64,000 bases of DNA from Elymus sibiricus. Its lineage: Eukaryota; Streptophyta; Magnoliopsida; Poales; Poaceae. The notes beneath the pieces are model-generated. The model did not search any database and was not told the origin of the DNA. It saw nothing but the letters and a program-made list of their open reading frames with translations. Location of the stretch: contig CM077666.1 of assembly GCA_039707655.1 (NCBI GenBank), positions 238,606,166-238,670,165 of the forward strand, written 5' to 3'. The position numbers were made by a program, and so were the translations under genes. Below are positions 55,939 through 64,000 of the stretch, piece after piece. Each line of letters opens with the position of its first letter. Position 1 is the stretch's first letter.

Positions 55939-57875
55939 GGACCCCTCAAGCTCTCTGTCGCCCTCACCGCAAACCTGCAGCCCCCTGTGAACCCCCCCTA
56001 GCTCCAATTCGACCGGAGGAACCTTTCTCCCCCATCTCCGGCCGAGCCAGCCGCCGCCACCCTCCTGTTAATTTCTCCGCAGCCAGAGCCTCCCGTCCCA
56101 TTCTTTCCTCACCCGTAGCTTCCTCTCGATCCCGCAAGCCCATTCCCCCTGTTAATTTGAGCCGTAGCAGCAGTAGGCCGACACCGTGCTCGCCGGAGCT
56201 CTCGGTCCGCCTCGGAGGAAAGGGTGCTCACCCCCGAGCTCCCCGGTGATTCCTTTGCCCTCCAGAGGATGGGGCCTTCTGAGCACGCCGGTGTGCACAG
56301 CTCCGGGAGAGGTGCCTCCTGGAACCGGCAATCGCCGCCGGAAGCTCGCCTCTGGTTCTGCCTCCTGTGCGCGGGAGAAAGAAGAGGAACCCGACAGGCG
56401 GGCCCCGCCTGTCGGCGAGACAAGCCCTGGCCTGTTGGCGTCTTAACCCAGAATGCGTTTTCTTCAAGAGGAAACGTATTCCAGGAAGTGCACGACAGTT
56501 TTCAGAAAGCGTAAAACCCCCGAAGTACGTTTTCTTCTTCCGAAAGCGTTTTCACTGCGAACCGTTTTCTATTTTCTGTTTTATTTAAAAACAGAGTTTG
56601 ACTGAACCTTTGACTGGACATATTTTTTTAAATAAAACTCCAAATGAATTGATTCTTTTTCCTACTTCTCTGGAATCTCATATAGTTTATTTTCATATTT
56701 ATTTGAAAATTTTCCAAGACAACTTTTTGTACTGTTTTTGAATTACGTGTTAATTCAAATACTTTTCGAAATAGGAATCGGAGAGGGAAGAAAGCTTTCA
56801 AAAATTTTGTGGTGCACCCTGCACTTCTGCACCTTGAATGCAAGCATCCTGAAACCCGGTCAAATGTTTATTGTGTGTTGTTTGACGTGACTACAACACC
56901 GAGGTGTTTTGGAAACATTCGTTATTTCATGTGATGTTGTGATCATGGCTTGGAGTGCATTCTTTGCTGTTGATACTAAAATACTGGTGACAGTATTCGC
57001 CCTCTTATACCTCACATGCCTACCGGAAGGAATCCGGAGAAGTCTCTGTCTCGGGTAGACACGAGCTTGGTGCTGACATCTCGTTGGAGCGAGAATGGTC
57101 AGAAAGGCATGAGGGGGTATGAAGAACGGTGATTTCTGTCTGATGCCGTGAAAAATATTTGTTGTGCTAACCATGCAGGGAACACATAAGCCTCCTGAGT
57201 CGACCATAGATCGAGTCTTGTTCCAGTAACCCCCATACTTGTTTCGTACTACCACTCGTCCCTGCCGCAGGTAGGGTACGGTTCAGTAAGTTGTCAACCC
57301 CTTTTTTGGCACACACCGTACAGAGAGGCCATGGTGGAAGATACCGGGTGCATCCGGTAGGCAGGCCACCTGGTCCGGAGGCATGGGTGTTTCCGGTCCG
57401 GGACCGAGAGGGGGGCACCCCTTAGAGCGCGCGAATATAAATTCGATCCCATGCTAATCGAGGTTGGAGCCTCCCCACTTAGAGTTTTGCTTAACGAGTG
57501 TCATGGGTGATTCCAGACATCGGTAAGTTAAGCTGGTGTGTGCGAGTCAGGTGTGTTTTCAATTAAAAGACCGTAAGCGGAATTAGTCCCGGTGGACTAA
57601 AGGAATCCGTTACTTGTGGGTAAAGAGTACACCCTCTGCAGAGTTTATATCTATTCGAATAGCCGTGTCCGCGGTTAAGGACTACAGTCTGGGATGGGTC
57701 AAGTGTCAGTCTTAGTGTCGGTCTTCGAAGGAAAACTTCTAAACCGGAACATTGATCATGACATGTGACAAATGATAATTATGATTATTATTATTGTGGA
57801 CTAACCATTTATATTATTTGAATTATTGAGTATCCCTGGGATGGTTCTACCTCCTGGATATTCATTGTGATTATT

Positions 57876-58200
57876 CTCATATAAGCCCTTTATGTGGTGT
57901 CGCTCAGACGCCCGACTGTGGCATGCTTGTTATTTATTTTTCTTATAAGCCCTTTATGTGGTGTCGCTCAGACGCCCGACTGTGGCATGCTTGTTATTTA
58001 TTTTCCTTATAAGCCCTTTATGTGGTGTTGCTCAGACGCCCGACTGTGGCATGCTTGTTATTTATTTTCCTTATAAGCCCTTTATGTGGTGTCGCTCAGA
58101 CGCCCGACTGTGGCATGCTTGTTATTTATTTTCCTTATAAGCCCTTTATGTGACGTCGCTCAGACGCCCGACTAAGGCATGCTTTATATTATTATCCTTT
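57876..58200. repeat. 64-base tandem repeat, about five copies
   Basis: Unit CCCTTTATGTGGTGTCGCTC AGACGCCCGACTGTGGCATG and an AT-rich tail, starting near 57893, 57957, 58021, 58085 and 58149. The first four copies are nearly identical, the fifth is diverged and a degenerate sixth follows near 58203. Two identical 60-codon ORFs offset by 64 bases come from it and are not genes. Confidence 0.92.
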
Positions 58201-58774
58201 CGAGGCATCGCTTCAGACACCCGATTGGTTTATTTTATTTTTATTCTCTGATTGCTTATTCCTGTTTAATATGAATGACCTGGTTGCGTGCATCATGAAT
58301 TTTATTTTGAGACTGACTAAGCGATCGTGGATTGTTTCAGTACATGTTTATCACCTGCTATATTGTACCTGTTTTCATGATGTTTGCGAGTACATTCAAA
58401 GTACTCACTGGCTTGTCCCTGGCTATTGTCTTGGCCAGATTTCTTGCTTGGAGAGGAGCGCAATGACGACAGCCCCGGAACCTAGGCACTGAAGATAGCA
58501 GCCGCGCGAAGATAGGAGTTATCCAGGTCAGCTGTTCCTGTGGGAAATGGAGTCCCATAGACGCTGATGACCCCGAACCGCTTCCGCCATCAACCACTAG
58601 AAACCTTTTGTTGTACTCATAGACCAGAATGGTCTTGTACTACATATTTTGTATTTGCTTGGAATTCCTGTATCAAGATTGTGCCTCACCAGCTAATAGT
58701 AATCCTGGGGCTGGTGAGCACAAGGACCAATTGCTGGGAAATTTATATCCCGTAAATCCGGTCCTGACAATTCA

Positions 58775-61700
58775 GGAGGTCAACGACCACAGCTAGGCGT
58801 GGCCTCGTGCGCCTCCCTGCCTGCCACGTGGAGCCGGCCCAGCAACCGCAGCCCAGCCGGCCCAGTCCGCCTCACCCGGGCCCAGCCTGCCACTGTGATC
58901 AACCCCGCCACCCTATCCTCCTCCCGGGCGTCATATAGCTATATTGCGCTCACTCCGTCTCTGAATTCCACCGTCTTTTCTGCAAAAATCATCATATGTG
59001 CATTTTGTGGTGACCATATCTTTGCATCTGTTCATCTGATGAAAATGATATATATATATATATGTAAAATGTTCTACTCAATGTGCTCTACGTGATGGTT
59101 GCATTTGCATTCATGTTAGGATCCATCTACATGTCATATTCTCTGTTGCAAAAGTGCCCCATGATGTTACTGTAGAAAACTGTTAATATTTGACACTTTG
59201 TCATTTTTGTGTGATTTAATGCAAATGTCATATGAGCATCTTGTCAATATGACTTTGGAGCATTTTCATGTCTTCTTGCTGTTAGTATTTATTTCATGCC
59301 ATGATATGCCATGATGTGACTACCATGAGCTTGTAAACATGCCTAGTAAATGTTGCTATTTTAAGTAAAAGTTGTCTGTGATATAACTTGTCAAATTTGC
59401 TTGATGGTTGCCACTAATCTAGAGATCATATGTATTTGATTCCTTCATGTGATTTGGCCTATGTGATGTGTACTTTGATGCCATGCCTTTGTTTGCCATG
59501 TAAAGCTCCTGTAGTATGTCTCTTTGTTGTTCCCAAGTTGCCATCATGTTAAATCTGTCAACCTATTAACAGAATGTTCCATTTTGCAAAAATCATAGTA
59601 GTTAATCTGTGCATCCTATGAACTTGTGCCAATGGAGTAATTTGAAGATTGCCATGTCTATAGCACGCTCATATCCATTTCATAAATATTAAAACTTCTA
59701 TGCTTGCTATTATGTGCGTCCCAAGTCTGCATCATGTCATAACTGTTGCAATCCCAGATTTTTCTAGAATTAGCATGTTCATAGTTACATATTGTATGGA
59801 TGATTGCCATGAATCTATTCCTCCTATGATTATGCCCATGTTGAATGATTTGAGCTCCATGCTATGTACTACCAGGATGTGCCATTTGATGCCATGTTCT
59901 AGCACTGTAGCATGTTGTTTTGATGCTGGCAAAGTGCTATGTTGCTGTTTTGGGCAGATTGTTATTATAACTTGTGTTGATTGTAGTTGTTGAACCGTTG
60001 CTCCGTTTTGATCATGTCCTATATGATATTTGCTTAGATTTGTGTGTAGATTCATATTGTCATGTTGCATCCTTGATTTTAGTGTTGTGATTGATGTTTG
60101 CATGCATTTTGTATCTCTTGCCATGTTAAACCTGTTTAGCTCATATCTTCTAGACCGTAGCTTCGAATTAAATGAACTACATATGTAACTTGATTAGAAA
60201 AATGTGTAGATCATCATGGTGCATGTTAACTTTCTGTTTAACAACTTTAACATTGTGTTTAATTCAGATCAGTACCAATTTCGAAATTTGCATATGGGGA
60301 TTTTTCCGGAATTGTTGTTTGTGTTTCCGGCCTCATTTAAACTTGCTTAGTTGTATGGATTGCTTATGCTTCATCTCTTGCCATGTTTAACAACATTTAA
60401 ACTTGTCATGCATCATATTTGGTTGTGCATCATGCCATGTTTAGGCTTGTGTGTTTACCATGTTGTTTGCTTCTTTCCGGTTGTGCTCCTTCTCGATAGT
60501 TCCGGTTTCGTTGCGATTGTGAGGATTCGTTCGACTATGCTTGTTCGTCTTCTTCATGGACCCGATCTTCTTCCAAGTGGGATTTCAGGCAAGATGATCA
60601 TGACCTTGGATATCTCTACTATCTTTGCTTGCTAGTTGTCTCGTTGCTATCGCTATGTCACGCTTCCTACCACATATATGTCAGCCTCCCATATGCCATG
60701 ATACAGCCTCTAACCACCCTTACCAGCAAACCATTGTTTGGCTATGTTACCGCTTTGCTCAGTCCTTTCTTATAGCGTTGCTAGTTGCAAGTGCAGTTGC
60801 AGGTTGTTCCATGTTGGCACATGGATATCTTGGGATATCACAATATCTCTTATTTAATTGGTTTTGGGTGGAAGGCTCGACCTTTTGCCTGGTGTTTTGT
60901 TCCACTCATGCCGCCCTAGTTTCCGTAATACTGGTGTTATGATCCTTGATTAGCGTTCCAAACATGCTCAGGGGTATGGGACCCTCTCGACAGTTCGCTT
61001 TGAATAACCGCTTCTAGCAAGGCCCAACTTTGGTTTTAACATTTGCCAACATAATAATATTGAATTAAATAATTAATATGCATAGGGAGTTAGCGCTACC
61101 CGAGGATTCTTAATTCAACATAATACAGGTGGGCCAGTGCCGATGGTGTTGGTCTGAAACAGGTGGCTTGCGGGGCCACCACGAGGAAACTCGAGGATCC
61201 GGTTTAACTCGTAGCTTGTCCCATCCGGTCGTGGCCTGAGACGAGATACGCGCGGCTACTATCAGGGTGTCGGCACGCCGGGAGGTCTTGCTGGACTTGT
61301 GTTACCATTGTCGAAATGTCTTGTGCACCGGGATTCCGAGGATACTTCGGGCTGACTCGAGGTGGATCGGGTTTTCTTGAGGTTGAGGTCTTTCCACCAC
61401 AGCTTGTGTTGGTTTGTGATGGACTAGGTCGGAACACCCCTGCAGGCTTAAATCTTACGCGAAGCCATGCCCGCGGTTATGTGGCGACTTGGATATTTAT
61501 AACCTCCAGTTGTAGAGAACTTGACACTAAATTCTAATTAAAATGCATCAACCGCGTGCGTAACCGTGATCGTCTCTTTTCGAGTAAGTTCGAGAAGAGA
61601 ACATGGTGGGGTTATGTTTGACTCGTAAGTAGGTGTTCAGGATCACTTCTTGATCATTACTAGATTGCGACCATTATGCATAGTTTACTCTACTTATTCT

Positions 61701-62202
61701 TGTACTCGTAAGTTAGCCATCATATAATGCTTAGTGCTTGCTGCAACCTCACCACTTTACCCCTTCCATACCCATTAAGCTTTGATAGTCTTGCTACCCA
61801 TGGTTATGGGATTGCTGAGTCCTCATGGCTCATAGATTACTACAACAACAGATGCAGGTACAGGTAATGCGATGATTTGACATGAGAGCGATGCGCGTTT
61901 GCTTTTGGAGTTCTTCTTCTGCGTCTTCTTCTTCGTCGATCTTGGGATAGGTTTCTGGTCGGCAACCTGGGCTAGCAGGGTGGATGTCATTCGTGTTTTT
62001 TGTTTGTGTTTCATCCGTAGTCAGATTCTGCTATGTATTGATGTATTCATGTGATGATTGTACGTATTTGTATGTATCCCCATCTATTATGTACATGGTA
62101 CGATGTAATGATATCCACCTTGAAAGCGTCTTCAATATGCGCATCTACTCTTGGTGGGACCTCCGAGTTCCTTGAGAATAGGATCGCATATTGGGCGTGG
62201 TA
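58775..62202 (+). repeat. LTR G, part 2
   Basis: Continues G after H; net LTR length is about 4.6 kb. Ends in TTGGGCGTGGTA, where the inverted relative reads TTGGGCGTTACA, so the terminal CA has mutated. Contains a short AT dinucleotide run near 59049-59062. The segment 60746-62202 is repeated in inverted orientation at 62516-64000. No gene seen. Confidence 0.75.
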
Positions 62203-62515
62203 AGTTGGTATTAGAGCCTCGACCGACCATTGGAGACCCCTTGATTGATCGAACCGTTGGTGAGGAATTGTGACATAGGTGTTTTGATTCAACTACTCTT
62301 CTCAATCAAAAAGATTTTTTTGGGTCACGCGGGTATTTTGGAATCATTATGATATCGTTGTGACGGGAATTCTGTCTTGGTGCCTCCTGACCGTATGGAT
62401 TGGACCCGGGGAGTTGAGCGTCAAGGGGTTCTTGTCACCTTTGCTATCGTTCCAGTTCCTGAATACCAGAGGACGTCGACATCGAAACGCTTCTATACTT
62501 TTTGTGATACCAACT
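62203..62515. other. Spacer with two facing primer sites
   Basis: Holds AGTTGGTATTAGAGCC on the plus strand (PBS core 62206-62217) and AGTTGGTATC on the minus strand (62506-62515), each directly after an LTR end and both of the initiator-Met type, slightly mutated. Between them are about 290 bases of truncated internal sequence. The two halves do not look like copies of each other. No gene seen. Confidence 0.65.
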
Positions 62516-64000
62516 TGTAACGCCCAATATGGAACTCTATCGCAATCTCGTGATGAAGTCGAGATCATGACAGAACCCCATTTTGGATCGCATAGCAAGG
62601 TGATACTCAAATACATACAACCGAATGAACATGTGAGAATACTAGATAAAGGCTTACACTCGCCACATGCTATAGCATAAATATATCATAATCATCATAC
62701 AATCATCCAAATAAAAGACAAGGTCCGACTACGGATGAAAACAAACGAGAAAACACCACCCTGCTATTATCCCCGGATCAACCGACTAGGGCCCACTACT
62801 GATCATCTGGCATCGTGACGTACATACGTCCACGCTCATCGTCATACTCCCAATGGAGCATCTCGGGCTCACCTGTGTCTATCTCAAGCGTACCTGCAAC
62901 TGGTGTTTATAGTAATCTGTGAGCCACAGGGACTCAGCAATCTCATCACCCAAGGTAACAAAACTATTTAAGCTTATAGGAATGGAAGGGGTAATGTGGT
63001 GAGGTTGCAGCAAGCACTAAGCATGTTAAGTGGCCAACAACGAGTACAATAATAAAGATGAGCATACTATGCATAACGGTCGCAAGTTTAATATGATCAA
63101 GAAGTTATCCTGAACACCTACTTACGATTCAATCATAACCCCACTGTGTTCTCTTCCCGAACTTACTTGAAAAGAGACCATCACGGTTACGCACACAGTT
63201 GGGGTATTTTATTAGAATTAGTGTCAAGTTCTCTACAACCGGAGGTTAAAAATATCCAAGTCGCCACATAACCGCGGGCACGGCTTCGCGTAAGATTTAA
63301 CCCTGCAGGGGTGTTCCAACCTGGTCCATCATAAACCAACACAAGCTGCGGTGGAATACCTCAACCTCAAGAAAACCCGATCAACCTCGAGTCAGCCCGA
63401 AGTATCCTCGGAATCCCGGTGCACAAGACATTTCGACAATGGTAACACAAGTCCAGCAAGACCTCCTGACGTGCCGACACCCCGATTGGAGCCGCGCGTA
63501 TCTCGAAATCAGGCCACGATCGAATGGGACAAGCTACGAGTAAAACCAGAACCTTGAGTTTCCTCGTGGTGGCCCCGCAGGCCGCCCGTTTCGAACCAAC
63601 ACTCATGAGGAGCACTGGCCTGGGGTTGTTGATTAAAATATCCTCGGGTTAGATAGACCCTATGCAAGTTTTAGTTGTTATTAGGCAAATGTTAACACCA
63701 AAGTTGGGTCTTGCTGGAAACGGTTATTCAAAGCGAACTATCAAGAGGGTCCCATTCCCCTGAGCATGTTAGGAACGCTAATCAAGGATCATAACACCGG
63801 TATTACGGAAACTAAGGCGGCATGAGTGGAACAAAACACTAGGCAAAAGGCCGAGCCATCCACACACAACCAAGTATATAGATGCATTAATTAAATAAGA
63901 GATATTGTGATATCCCAACATATCCATGTCCCGACATGGAACAACCTGCACTGCACCTGCAACTAGCAACGCTATAAGAGGGGCTGAGGAAAGCGGTAAC
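62516..64000 (-). repeat. LTR G', inverted relative of LTR G, incomplete
   Basis: The reverse complement matches 60746-62202. The last 1.1 kb before the window end is the more similar part, including the block around GTCGGCACG and CTTGCGGGGCCACCACGAGG; the part next to the spacer is more diverged. The LTR end TTACA is intact (TGTAA at 62516-62520 on the plus strand). Continues beyond the window. No gene seen. Confidence 0.8.

Larger units (their letters stand above)
54504..58769 (+). repeat. Solo LTR H (4266 bp) with target duplication
   Basis: TGTAACACCCC at the left end and GGTCCTGACA at the right end, with no internal region. Flanks are ATTCG (54499-54503) and ATTCA (58770-58774), a 5-base duplication with one CpG-type transition. 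Inside: AT-rich first kilobase, a GC-rich promoter and leader block (55500-56450), a 64-base tandem repeat (57876-58200). Long ORFs at 55559-56446 lie in C-rich leader and are not conserved proteins that I recognise. Orientation is assigned from the TATA box. Confidence 0.85.

Noticed and set aside
57876..58200. Regular repeats resembling a CRISPR array
   Set aside because: Units are contiguous tandem copies with no unique spacers, in plant LTR sequence.

Overview
The window looks like intergenic DNA from a large-genome grass, most probably a Triticeae species (wheat, goatgrass or barley type). This is inferred from the dense, nested, methylation-decayed LTR retrotransposons with 1.5 kb and 4 kb LTRs; no species-diagnostic gene is present. 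Nearly all of the sequence is transposon. The only candidate for a non-retroviral gene is a broken three-exon B3-domain-like gene at 51998-53131 beside a CACTA-like transposon end. I saw no rRNA or tRNA genes.

Layout, left to right. (1) Element B (1-1532 and 11656-15836, minus strand) is a Tat-like Ty3/Gypsy element whose pol is split by element A. (2) Element A (1533-11650, minus strand, target duplication TACTG) is an Athila-like Ty3/Gypsy element with gag-pol plus an extra coiled-coil ORF. (3) B itself lies in the 5' LTR of element C (15837-18788, plus strand), a short gag-only Athila-type element. (4) C's 3' LTR is cut off by element E (18789-50864, plus strand), a Ty3/Gypsy element with about 4.1 kb LTRs, an initiator-Met primer site and a badly decayed pol. 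(5) Element D (21065-30940, plus strand, target duplication GTGTT) is a Tat-like element inside E's 5' LTR. (6) Element F (34392-44705, minus strand, target duplication ACCCT) is a second Athila-like element, related to A, inside E's internal region. (7) E's 3' LTR abuts a CACTA-like terminus at 50863, followed by the B3-like gene. (8) From 53341 there is a 4.6 kb LTR (G) interrupted by a 4.27 kb solo LTR (H, 54504-58769). (9) A second G-type LTR, inverted, runs from 62516 past the window end, so the two LTRs face each other across about 313 bases.

The retroelement genes follow the usual division of labour: gag coats RNA, protease matures the polyprotein, reverse transcriptase and RNase H make cDNA, and integrase inserts it. 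Every autonomous copy here carries stops or frameshifts, so none looks competent as written; F is the least damaged. Three features stand out. A and F carry unrelated extra ORFs in the same slot. The LTR hairpin-plus-TATA promoter module of A and F is repeated inside the element upstream of that extra ORF. D carries an antisense ORF resembling a B3 DNA-binding domain. Many premature stops, especially in D, are amber codons that fit CAG to TAG change at CHG methylation sites.
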